A DNA stretch of 64,000 bases. It comes from Litomosoides sigmodontis (Eukaryota > Nematoda > Chromadorea > Rhabditida > Onchocercidae). Numbering within the stretch: the stretch's first letter is position 1; the number at the start of each line of letters is the position of its first letter. The notes below the pieces were generated by a model, which saw only the letters and a list, made by a program, of their open reading frames with translations, did no database searches and was not told where the DNA came from. Positions 50,016 through 62,000 of this stretch are shown piece by piece. The translations under genes were made by a program, and so were the position numbers. Location: contig OY718808.1 in assembly GCA_963070105.1 (NCBI GenBank), positions 4,069,738 to 4,133,737 of the forward strand. Reading direction: 5' to 3'.

Positions 50016-53000
50016 GGTCGGGGCCGCTGTTGGTGCTTCAGTTGTCGAGAAGAACATCGTTGTAGTTGTTGATGAGGGAGTTATTGTTTCGGAGGTCGTG
50101 AGTGTTGTTGATGCTTCAGTTGTCGTAAAGAATATTGGTGTACTTGTTGATGAGGGAGTTATTGTTTCGGAGGTCGTGACTGTTGTTGGTGCTTCAGTTG
50201 TCGAGAAGAACAACGTTGTAGTTGTTGATGAGGGAGTTATTGTTTCGGAGGTCGTGAGTGTTGTTGGTACCTCAGTAGTGAAGAATATTCCTGTACTTGT
50301 TGGTGAAGAAGTTGTTGTTTCGGAGGTCGTGGGTGTTGTTGGTGCTTCCGTTGTCGTGAAGAATATTGGTGTGCTTGTTGATGAGGGAGTTATTGTTTCG
50401 GAGGTCGTGAGTGTTGTTGGTGCTTCAGTTGTCGAGAAGAACAACGTTGTGGTTGTTGATGAGGGAGTTCTTGTTTCGGAGGTCGTGACTGTTGTTGGTG
50501 CTTCAGTTGTTGTGAAGAATATTGGTGTACTTGTTGATGAGGGAGTTATTGTTTCGGAGGTCGTAAGTGTTGTTGGTGCTTCAGTTGTTGTGAAGAATAT
50601 TCGCGTACTTGTTGGTGAAGAAGGTATTGTTTCGGAGGTCGTGACTGTTGTTGGTGCTTCAGTCATAGTGAAGAATATTCGTGGACCTGTTGGTGAGGTC
50701 GTGACTGTTGTTGGTGCTTCAGTTGTCGAGAAGAACAACGTTGTAGTTGTTGATGAGGGAGTTATTGTTTCGGAGGTCGTGAGTGTTGTTGATGGTTCAG
50801 TTGTCGTAAAGAATATTGGTGTACTTGTTGATGAGGGAGTTATTGTTTCGGAGGTCGTGACTGTTGTTGGTGCTTCAGTCATAGTGAAGAATATTCGTGG
50901 ACCTGTTGGTGAGGTCGTGACTGTTGTTGGTGCTTCAGTTGTCGAGAAGAACAACGTTGTAGTTGTTGATGAGGGAGTTATTGTTTCGGAGGTCGTGAGT
51001 GTTGTTGGTACCTCAGTAGTGAAGAATACTCCTGTACTTGTTGGTGAAGAAGTTGTTGTTTCGGAGGTCGTGACTGTTGTTGGTGTTTCCGTCGTCGTGA
51101 AGAATATTGGTGTACTTGTTGATGAGGGAGTTATTGTTTCGGAGGTCGTGGGTGTTGTTGGTGCTTCAGTTGTCGTAAAGAATATTGGTGTACTTGTTGA
51201 TGAGGGAGTTATTGTTTCGGAGGTCGTGGGTGTTGTTGGTGCTTCCGTTGTCGTGAAGAATATTGGTGTACTTGTTGATGAGGGAGTTATTGTTTCGGAG
51301 GTCGTGAGTGTTGTTGGTGCTTCAGTTGTCGAGAAGAACAACGTTGTAGTTGTTGATGAGGGAGTTATTGTTTCGGAGGTCGTGAGTGTTGTTGGTACCT
51401 CAGTAGTGAAGAATATTCCTGTACTTGTTGGTGAAGAAGTTGTTGTTTCGGAGGTCGTGACTGTTGTTGGTACCTCAGTAGTGAAGAATATTCCTGTACT
51501 TGGTGAAGAAGGTATTGTTTCGGAGGTCGTGACTGTTGTTGGTGCTTCCGTTGTCGTGAAGAATATTGGTGTACTTGTTGATGAGGGAGTTATTGTTTCG
51601 GAGGTCGTGAGTGTTGTTGGTGCTTCAGTTGTCGTAAAGAATATTGGTGTACTTGTTGATGAGGGAGTTATTGTTTCGGAGGTCGTCAGTGTTGTTGGTG
51701 CTTCAGTTGTCGAGAAGAACAACGTTGTGGTTGTTGATGAGGGAGTTATTGTTTCGGAGGTCGTGAGTGTTGTTGGTACCTCAGTAGTGAAGAATATTCC
51801 TGTACTTGTTGGTGAAGAAGTTGTTTCGGAGGTCGTGAATGTTGTTGGTGCTTCAGTTGTCGAGAAGAACAACGTTGTAGTTGTTGATGAGGGAGTTATT
51901 GTCTCGGAGGTCGTGAGTGTTGTTGGTGCTTCAGTTGTAAAGAATATTGGTGTACTTGTTGATGAGGGAGTTATTGTTTCGGAGGTCGTGACTGTTGTTG
52001 GTGCTTCAGTAGTGAAGAATATTCCTGTACTTGTTGGTGAAGAAGGTATTGTTTCGGAGGTCATGACTGTTGTTGGTGCTTCAGTCATAGTGAAGAATAT
52101 TCGTGGACCTGTTGGTGAGGTCGTGACTGTTGTTGGTGCTTCAGTTGTCGAGAAGAACAACGTTGTAGTTGTTGATGAGGGAGTTATTGTTTCGGAGGTC
52201 GTGAGTGTTGTTGATGCTTCAGTTGTCGTAAAGAATATTGGTGTACTTGTTGATGAGGGAGTTATTGTTTCGGAGGTCGTGACTGTTGTTGGTGCTTCAG
52301 TTGTTGTGAAGAATATTCGCGTACTTGTTGGTGAAGAAGGTATTGTTTCGGAGGTCGTGACTGTTGTTGGTGCTTCAGTCATAGTGAAGAATATTCGTGG
52401 ACCTGTTGGTGAGGTCGTGACTGTTGTTGGTGCTTCAGTTGTCGAGAAGAACAACGTTGTAGTTGTTGATGAGGGAGTTATTGTTTCGGAGGTCGTGAGT
52501 GTTGTTGGTGCTTCAGTTGTCGTAAAGAATATTGGTGTACTTGTTGATGAGGGAGTTATTGTTTCGGAGGTCGTGAGTGTTGTTGGTGCTTCAGTTGTCG
52601 TAAAGAATATTGGTGTACTTGTTGATGAGGGAGTTATTGTTTCGGAGGTCGTGACTGTTGTTGGTGCTTCAGTCATAGTGAAGAATATTCGTGGACCTGT
52701 TGGTGAGGTCGTGACTGTTGTTGGTGCTTCAGTTGTCGAGAAGAACAACGTTGTAGTTGTTGATGAGGGAGTTATTGTTTCGGAGGTCGTGAGTGTTGTT
52801 GGTGCTTCAGTTGTCGTAAAGAATATTGGTGTACTTGTTGATGAGGGAGTTATTGTTTCGGAGGTCGTGAGTGTTGTTGGTGCTTCAGTTGTCGTAAAGA
52901 ATATTGGTGTACTTGTTGATGAGGGAGTTATTGTTTCGGAGGTCGTGACTGTTGTTGGTGCTTCAGTAGTGAAGAATATTCCTGTACTTGTTGGTGAAGA

Positions 53001-56000
53001 AGTTATTGTTTCGGAGGTCGTGGGTGTTGTTGGTGCTTCCGTTGTCGTGAAGAATATTGGTGTACTTGTTGATGAGGGAGTTATTGTTTCGGAGGTCGTG
53101 AGTGTTGTTGGTGCTTCAGTTGTCGAGAAGAACAACGTTGTAGTTGTTGATGAGGGAGTTATTGTCTCGGAGGTCGTGAGTGTTGTTGGTGCTTCAGTTG
53201 TCGTAAAGAATATTGGTGTACTTGTTGATGAGGGAGTTATTGTTTCGGAGGTCGTGAGTGTTGTTGGTGCTTCAGTTGTCGAGAAGAACAACGTTGTAGT
53301 TGTTGATGAGGGAGTTATTGTTTCGGAGGTCGTGAGTGTTGTTGGTGCTTCAGTTGTCGTAAAGAATATTGGTGTACTTGTTGATGAGGGAGTTATTGTT
53401 TCGGAGGTCGTGAGTGTTGTTGGTGCTTCAGTTGTCGTAAAGAATATTGGTGTACTTGTTGATGAGGGAGTTATTGTTTCGGAGGTCGTGACTGTTGTTG
53501 GTGCTTCAGTAGTGAAGAATATTCCTGTACTTGTTGGTGAAGAAGTTATTGTTTCGGAGGTCGTGAGTGTTGTTGGTGCTTCAGTTGTCGTAAAGAATAT
53601 TGGTGTACTTGTTGATGAGGGAGTTATTGTTTCGGAGGTCGTGAGTGTTGTTGGTGCTTCAGTTGTCGTAAAGAATATTGGTGTACTTGTTGATGAGGGA
53701 GTTATTGTTTCGGAGGTCGTGACTGTTGTTGGTGCTTCAGTAGTGAAGAATATTCCTGTACTTGTTGGTGAAGAAGTTATTGTTTCGGAGGTCGTGGGTG
53801 TTGTTGGTGCTTCCGTTGTCGTGAAGAATATTGGTGTACTTGTTGATGAGGGAGTTATTGTTTCGGAGGTCGTGACTGTTGTTGGTGCTTCCGTTGTCGT
53901 GAAGAATATTGGTGTACTTGTTGATGAGGGAGTTATTGTTTCGGAGGTCGTGGGTGTTGTTGGTGCTTCCGTTGTCGTGAAGAATATTGGTGTACTTGTT
54001 GATGAGGGAGTTATTGTTTCGGAGGTCGTGAGTGTTGTTGGTGCTTCAGTTGTCGAGAAGAACAACGTTGTAGTTGTTGATGAGGGAGTTATTGTTTCGG
54101 AGGTCGTGAGTGTTGTTGGTACCTCAGTAGTGAAGAATATTCCTGTACTTGTTGGTGAAGAAGTTGTTGTTTCGGAGGTCGTGACTGTTGTTGGTACCTC
54201 AGTAGTGAAGAATATTCCTGTACTTGGTGAAGAAGTTGTTGTTTCGGAGGTCGTGACTGTTGTTGGTACCTCAGTAGTGAAGAATATTCCTGTACTTGGT
54301 GAAGAAGGTATTGTTTCGGAGGTCGTGACTGTTGTTGGTGCTTCAGTTGTCGAGAAGAACAACGTTGTAGTTGTTGATGAGGGAGTTATTGTTTCGGAGG
54401 TCGTGAGTGTTGTTGATGCTTCAGTTGTCGTAAAGAATATTGGTGTACTTGTTGATGAGGGAGTTATTGTTTCGGAGGTCGTGACTGTTGTTGGTGCTTC
54501 AGTTGTTGTGAAGAATATTCGCGTACTTGTTGGTGAAGAAGGTATTGTTTCGGAGGTCGTGACTGTTGTTGGTGCTTCAGTCATAGTGAAGAATATTCGT
54601 GGACCTGTTGGTGAGGTCGTGACTGTTGTTGGTGCTTCAGTTGTCGAGAAGAACAACGTTGTAGTTGTTGATGAGGGAGTTATTGTTTCGGAGGTCGTGA
54701 GTGTTGTTGGTGCTTCAGTTGTCGTAAAGAATATTGGTGTGCTTGTTGATGAGGGAGTTATTGTTTCGGAGGTCGTGAGTGTTGTTGGTGCTTCAGTTGT
54801 CGTAAAGAATATTGGTGTACTTGTTGATGAGGGAGTTATTGTTTCGGAGGTCGTGACTGTTGTTGGTGCTTCAGTCATAGTGAAGAATATTCGTGGACCT
54901 GTTGGTGAGGTCGTGACTGTTGTTGGTGCTTCAGTTGTCGAGAAGAACAACGTTGTAGTTGTTGATGAGGGAGTTATTGTTTCGGAGGTCGTGAGTGTTG
55001 TTGGTGCTTCAGTTGTCGTAAAGAATATTGGTGTACTTGTTGATGAGGGAGTTATTGTTTCGGAGGTCGTGAGTGTTGTTGGTGCTTCAGTTGTCGTAAA
55101 GAATATTGGTGTACTTGTTGATGAGGGAGTTATTGTTTCGGAGGTCGTGACTGTTGTTGGTGCTTCAGTAGTGAAGAATATTCCTGTACTTGTTGGTGAA
55201 GAAGTTATTGTTTCGGAGGTCGTGGGTGTTGTTGGTGCTTCCGTTGTCGTGAAGAATATTGGTGTACTTGTTGATGAGGGAGTTATTGTTTCGGAGGTCG
55301 TGAGTGTTGTTGGTGCTTCAGTTGTCGAGAAGAACAACGTTGTAGTTGTTGATGAGGGAGTTATTGTTTCGGAGGTCGTGAGTGTTGTTGGTACCTCAGT
55401 AGTGAAGAATATTCCTGTACTTGTTGGTGAAGAAGTTGTTGTTTCGGAGGTCGTGACTGTTGTTGGTACCTCAGTAGTGAAGAATATTCCTGTACTTGGT
55501 GAAGAAGTTGTTGTTTCGGAGGTCGTGACTGTTGTTGGTACCTCAGTAGTGAAGAATATTCCTGTACTTGGTGAAGAAGGTATTGTTTCGGAGGTCGTGA
55601 CTGTTGTTGGTGCTTCAGTTGTCGAGAAGAACAACGTTGTAGTTGTTGATGAGGGAGTTATTGTTTCGGAGGTCGTGAGTGTTGTTGATGCTTCAGTTGT
55701 CGTAAAGAATATTGGTGTACTTGTTGATGAGGGAGTTATTGTTTCGGAGGTCGTGACTGTTGTTGGTGCTTCAGTTGTTGTGAAGAATATTCGCGTACTT
55801 GTTGGTGAAGAAGGTATTGTTTCGGAGGTCGTGACTGTTGTTGGTGCTTCAGTCATAGTGAAGAATATTCGTGGACCTGTTGGTGAGGTCGTGACTGTTG
55901 TTGGTGCTTCAGTTGTCGAGAAGAACAACGTTGTAGTTGTTGATGAGGGAGTTATTGTTTCGGAGGTCGTGAGTGTTGTTGGTGCTTCAGTTGTCGTAAA

Positions 56001-59000
56001 GAATATTGGTGTACTTGTTGATGAGGGAGTTATTGTTTCGGAGGTCGTGAGTGTTGTTGGTGCTTCAGTTTTCGTAAAGAATATTGGTGTACTTGTTGAT
56101 GAGGGAGTTATTGTTTCGGAGGTCGTGACTGTTGTTGGTGCTTCAGTCATAGTGAAGAATATTCGTGGACCTGTTGGTGAGGTCGTGACTGTTGTTGGTG
56201 CTTCAGTTGTCGAGAAGAACAACGTTGTAGTTGTTGATGAGGGAGTTATTGTTTCGGAGGTCGTGAGTGTTGTTGGTGCTTCAGTTGTCGTAAAGAATAT
56301 TGGTGTACTTGTTGATGAGGGAGTTATTGTTTCGGAGGTCGTGAGTGTTGTTGGTGCTTCAGTTGTCGTAAAGAATATTGGTGTACTTGTTGATGAGGGA
56401 GTTATTGTTTCGGAGGTCGTGACTGTTGTTGGTGCTTCAGTAGTGAAGAATATTCCTGTACTTGTTGGTGAAGAAGTTATTGTTTCGGAGGTCGTGGGTG
56501 TTGTTGGTGCTTCCGTTGTCGTGAAGAATATTGGTGTACTTGTTGATGAGGGAGTTATTGTTTCGGAGGTCGTGAGTGTTGTTGGTGCTTCAGTTGTCGA
56601 GAAGAACAACGTTGTAGTTGTTGATGAGGGAGTTATTGTCTCGGAGGTCGTGAGTGTTGTTGGTGCTTCAGTTGTCGTAAAGAATATTGGTGTACTTGTT
56701 GATGAGGGAGTTATTGTTTCGGAGGTCGTGAGTGTTGTTGGTGCTTCAGTTGTCGAGAAGAACAACGTTGTAGTTGTTGATGAGGGAGTTATTGTTTCGG
56801 AGGTCGTGAGTGTTGTTGGTGCTTCAGTTGTCGTAAAGAATATTGGTGTACTTGTTGATGAGGGAGTTATTGTTTCGGAGGTCGTGAGTGTTGTTGGTGC
56901 TTCAGTTGTCGTAAAGAATATTGGTGTACTTGTTGATGAGGGAGTTATTGTTTCGGAGGTCGTGACTGTTGTTGGTGCTTCAGTCATAGTGAAGAATATT
57001 CGTGGACCTGTTGGTGAGGTCGTGACTGTTGTTGGTGCTTCAGTTGTCGAGAAGAACAACGTTGTAGTTGTTGATGAGGGAGTTATTGTTTCGGAGGTCG
57101 TGAGTGTTGTTGGTGCTTCAGTTGTCGTAAAGAATATTGGTGTACTTGTTGATGAGGGAGTTATTGTTTCGGAGGTCGTGAGTGTTGTTGGTGCTTCAGT
57201 TGTCGTAAAGAATATTGGTGTACTTGTTGATGAGGGAGTTATTGTTTCGGAGGTCGTGACTGTTGTTGGTGCTTCAGTAGTGAAGAATATTCCTGTACTT
57301 GTTGGTGAAGAAGTTATTGTTTCGGAGGTCGTGGGTGTTGTTGGTGCTTCCGTTGTCGTGAAGAATATTGGTGTACTTGTTGATGAGGGAGTTATTGTTT
57401 CGGAGGTCGTGAGTGTTGTTGGTGCTTCAGTTGTCGAGAAGAACAACGTTGTAGTTGTTGATGAGGGAGTTATTGTCTCGGAGGTCGTGAGTGTTGTTGG
57501 TGCTTCAGTTGTCGTAAAGAATATTGGTGTACTTGTTGATGAGGGAGTTATTGTTTCGGAGGTCGTGACTGTTGTTGGTGCTTCAGTAGTGAAGAATATT
57601 CCTGTACTTGTTGGTGAAGAAGGTATTGTTTCGGAGGTCGTGACTGTTGTTGGTGCTTCCGTTGTCGTGAAGAATATTGGTGTACTTGTTGATGAGGGAG
57701 TTATTGTTTCAGAGGTCGTGGGTGTTGTTGGTGCTTCAGTTGTCGAGAAGAAAAACGTTGTAGTTGTTGATGAGGGAGTTATTGTTTCGGAGGTCGTGAC
57801 TGTTGTTGGTGCTTCAGTTGTTGTGAAGAATATTCGTGGACCTGTTGGCGAGGTCGTGACTGTTGTTGGTGCTTCAGTTGTCGAGAAGAACAACGTTGTA
57901 GTTGTTGATGAGGGAGTTATTGTTTCGGAGGTCGTGGGTGTTGTTGGTGCTTCCGTTGTCGTGAAGAATATTGGTGTACTTGTTGATGAGGGAGTTATTG
58001 TTTCGGAGGTCGTGAGTGTTGTTGGTGCTTCAGTTGTCGAGAAGAACAACGTTGTAGTTGTTGATGAGGGAGTTATTGTTTCGGAGGTCGTGAGTGTTGT
58101 TGGTACCTCAGTAGTGAAGAATATTCCTGTACTTGTTGGTGAAGAAGCTGTTGTTTCGGAGGTCGTGACTGTTGTTGGTACCTCAGTAGTGAAGAATATT
58201 CCTGTACTTGGTGAAGAAGTTGTTGTTTCGGAGGTCGTGACTGTTGTTGGTACCTCAGTAGTGAAGAATATTCCTGTACTTGGTGAAGAAGGTATTGTTT
58301 CGGAGGTCGTGACTGTTGTTGGTGCTTCAGTTGTCGAGAAGAACAACGTTGTAGTTGTTGATGAGGGAGTTATTGTTTCGGAGGTCGTGAGTGTTGTTGA
58401 TGCTTCAGTTGTCGTAAAGAATATTGGTGTACTTGTTGATGAGGGAGTTATTGTTTCGGAGGTCGTGACTGTTGTTGGTGCTTCAGTTGTTGTGAAGAAT
58501 ATTCGCGTACTTGTTGGTGAAGAAGGTATTGTTTCGGAGGTCGTGACTGTTGTTGGTGCTTCAGTCATAGTGAAGAATATTCGTGGACCTGTTGGTGAGG
58601 TCGTGACTGTTGTTGGTGCTTCAGTTGTCGAGAAGAACAACGTTGTAGTTGTTGATGAGGGAGTTATTGTTTCGGAGGTCGTGAGTGTTGTTGGTGCTTC
58701 AGTTGTCGTAAAGAATATTGGTGTACTTGTTGATGAGGGAGTTATTGTTTCGGAGGTCGTGAGTGTTGTTGGTGCTTCAGTTTTCGTAAAGAATATTGGT
58801 GTACTTGTTGATGAGGGAGTTATTGTTTCGGAGGTCGTGACTGTTGTTGGTGCTTCAGTCATAGTGAAGAATATTCGTGGACCTGTTGGTGAGGTCGTGA
58901 CTGTTGTTGGTGCTTCAGTTGTCGAGAAGAACAACGTTGTAGTTGTTGATGAGGGAGTTATTGTTTCGGAGGTCGTGAGTGTTGTTGGTGCTTCAGTTGT

Positions 59001-62000
59001 CGTAAAGAATATTGGTGTACTTGTTGATGAGGGAGTTATTGTTTCGGAGGTCGTGAGTGTTGTTGGTGCTTCAGTTGTCGTAAAGAATATTGGTGTACTT
59101 GTTGATGAGGGAGTTATTGTTTCGGAGGTCGTGACTGTTGTTGGTGCTTCAGTAGTGAAGAATATTCCTGTACTTGTTGGTGAAGAAGTTATTGTTTCGG
59201 AGGTCGTGGGTGTTGTTGGTGCTTCCGTTGTCGTGAAGAATATTGGTGTACTTGTTGATGAGGGAGTTATTGTTTCGGAGGTCGTGAGTGTTGTTGGTGC
59301 TTCAGTTGTCGAGAAGAACAACGTTGTAGTTGTTGATGAGGGAGTTATTGTCTCGGAGGTCGTGAGTGTTGTTGGTGCTTCAGTTGTCGTAAAGAATATT
59401 GGTGTACTTGTTGATGAGGGAGTTATTGTTTCGGAGGTCGTGAGTGTTGTTGGTGCTTCAGTTGTCGAGAAGAACAACGTTGTAGTTGTTGATGAGGGAG
59501 TTATTGTTTCGGAGGTCGTGAGTGTTGTTGGTGCTTCAGTTGTCGTAAAGAATATTGGTGTACTTGTTGATGAGGGAGTTATTGTTTCGGAGGTCGTGAG
59601 TGTTGTTGGTGCTTCAGTTGTCGTAAAGAATATTGGTGTACTTGTTGATGAGGGAGTTATTGTTTCGGAGGTCGTGACTGTTGTTGGTGCTTCAGTAGTG
59701 AAGAATATTCCTGTACTTGTTGGTGAAGAAGTTATTGTTTCGGAGGTCGTGAGTGTTGTTGGTGCTTCAGTTGTCGTAAAGAATATTGGTGTACTTGTTG
59801 ATGAGGGAGTTATTGTTTCGGAGGTCGTGAGTGTTGTTGGTGCTTCAGTTGTCGTAAAGAATATTGGTGTACTTGTTGATGAGGGAGTTATTGTTTCGGA
59901 GGTCGTGACTGTTGTTGGTGCTTCAGTAGTGAAGAATATTCCTGTACTTGTTGGTGAAGAAGTTATTGTTTCGGAGGTCGTGGGTGTTGTTGGTGCTTCC
60001 GTTGTCGTGAAGAATATTGGTGTACTTGTTGATGAGGGAGTTATTGTTTCGGAGGTCGTGACTGTTGTTGGTGCTTCCGTTGTCGTGAAGAATATTGGTG
60101 TACTTGTTGATGAGGGAGTTATTGTTTCGGAGGTCGTGGGTGTTGTTGGTGCTTCAGTTGTCGTAAAGAATATTGGTGTACTTGTTGATGAGGGAGTTAT
60201 TGTTTCGGAGGTCGTGGGTGTTGTTGGTGCTTCCGTTGTCGTGAAGAATATTGGTGTACTTGTTGATGAGGGAGTTATTGTTTCGGAGGTCGTGAGTGTT
60301 GTTGGTGCTTCAGTTGCCGAGAAGAACAACGTTGTAGTTGTTGATGAGGGAGTTATTGTTTCGGAGGTCGTGAGTGTTGTTGGTACCTCAGTAGTGAAGA
60401 ATATTCCTGTACTTGTTGGTGAAGAAGTTGTTGTTTCGGAGGTCGTGACTGTTGTTGGTACCTCAGTAGTGAAGAATATTCCTGTACTTGGTGAAGAAGT
60501 TGTTGTTTCGGAGGTCGTGACTGTTGTTGGTACCTCAGTAGTGAAGAATATTCCTGTACTTGGTGAAGAAGGTATTGTTTCGGAGGTCGTGACTGTTGTT
60601 GGTGCTTCAGTTGTCGAGAAGAACAACGTTGTAGTTGTTGATGAGGGAGTTATTGTTTCGGAGGTCGTGAGTGTTGTTGATGCTTCAGTTGTCGTAAAGA
60701 ATATTGGTGTACTTGTTGATGAGGGAGTTATTGTTTCGGAGGTCGTGACTGTTGTTGGTGCTTCAGTTGTTGTGAAGAATATTCGCGTACTTGTTGGTGA
60801 AGAAGGTATTGTTTCGGAGGTCGTGACTGTTGTTGGTGCTTCAGTCATAGTGAAGAATATTCGTGGACCTGTTGGTGAGGTCGTGACTGTTGTTGGTGCT
60901 TCAGTTGTCGAGAAGAACAACGTTGTAGTTGTTGATGAGGGAGTTATTGTTTCGGAGGTCGTGAGTGTTGTTGGTGCTTCAGTTGTCGTAAAGAATATTG
61001 GTGTGCTTGTTGATGAGGGAGTTATTGTTTCGGAGGTCGTGAGTGTTGTTGGTGCTTCAGTTGTCGTAAAGAATATTGGTGTACTTGTTGATGAGGGAGT
61101 TATTGTTTCGGAGGTCGTGACTGTTGTTGGTGCTTCAATCATAGTGAAGAATATTCGTGGACCTGTTGGTGAGGTCGTGACTGTTGTTGGTGCTTCAGTT
61201 GTCGAGAAGAACAACGTTGTAGTTGTTGATGAGGGAGTTATTGTTTCGGAGGTCGTGAGTGTTGTTGGTGCTTCAGTTGTCGTAAAGAATATTGGTGTAC
61301 TTGTTGATGAGGGAGTTATTGTTTCGGAGGTCGTGAGTGTTGTTGGTGCTTCAGTTGTCGTAAAGAATATTGGTGTACTTGTTGATGAGGGAGTTATTGT
61401 TTCGGAGGTCGTGACTGTTGTTGGTGCTTCAGTAGTGAAGAATATTCCTGTACTTGTTGGTGAAGAAGTTATTGTTTCGGAGGTCGTGGGTGTTGTTGGT
61501 GCTTCCGTTGTCGTGAAGAATATTGGTGTACTTGTTGATGAGGGAGTTATTGTTTCGGAGGTCGTGAGTGTTGTTGGTGCTTCAGTTGTCGAGAAGAACA
61601 ACGTTGTAGTTGTTGATGAGGGAGTTATTGTCTCGGAGGTCGTGAGTGTTGTTGGTGCTTCAGTTGTCGTAAAGAATATTGGTGTACTTGTTGATGAGGG
61701 AGTTATTGTTTCGGAGGTCGTGACTGTTGTTGGTGCTTCAGTAGTGAAGAATATTCCTGTACTTGTTGGTGAAGAAGGTATTGTTTCGGAGGTCGTGACT
61801 GTTGTTGGTGCTTCCGTTGTCGTGAAGAATATTGGTGTACTTGTTGATGAGGGAGTTATTGTTTCGGAGGTCGTGAGTGTTGATGGTGTTTCAGTTGTCG
61901 TAAAGAATATTGGTGTACTTGTTGATGAGGGAGTTATTGTTTCGGAGGTCGTAAGTGTTGTTGGTGCTTCAGTTGTCGAGAAGAACAACGTTGTAGTTGT

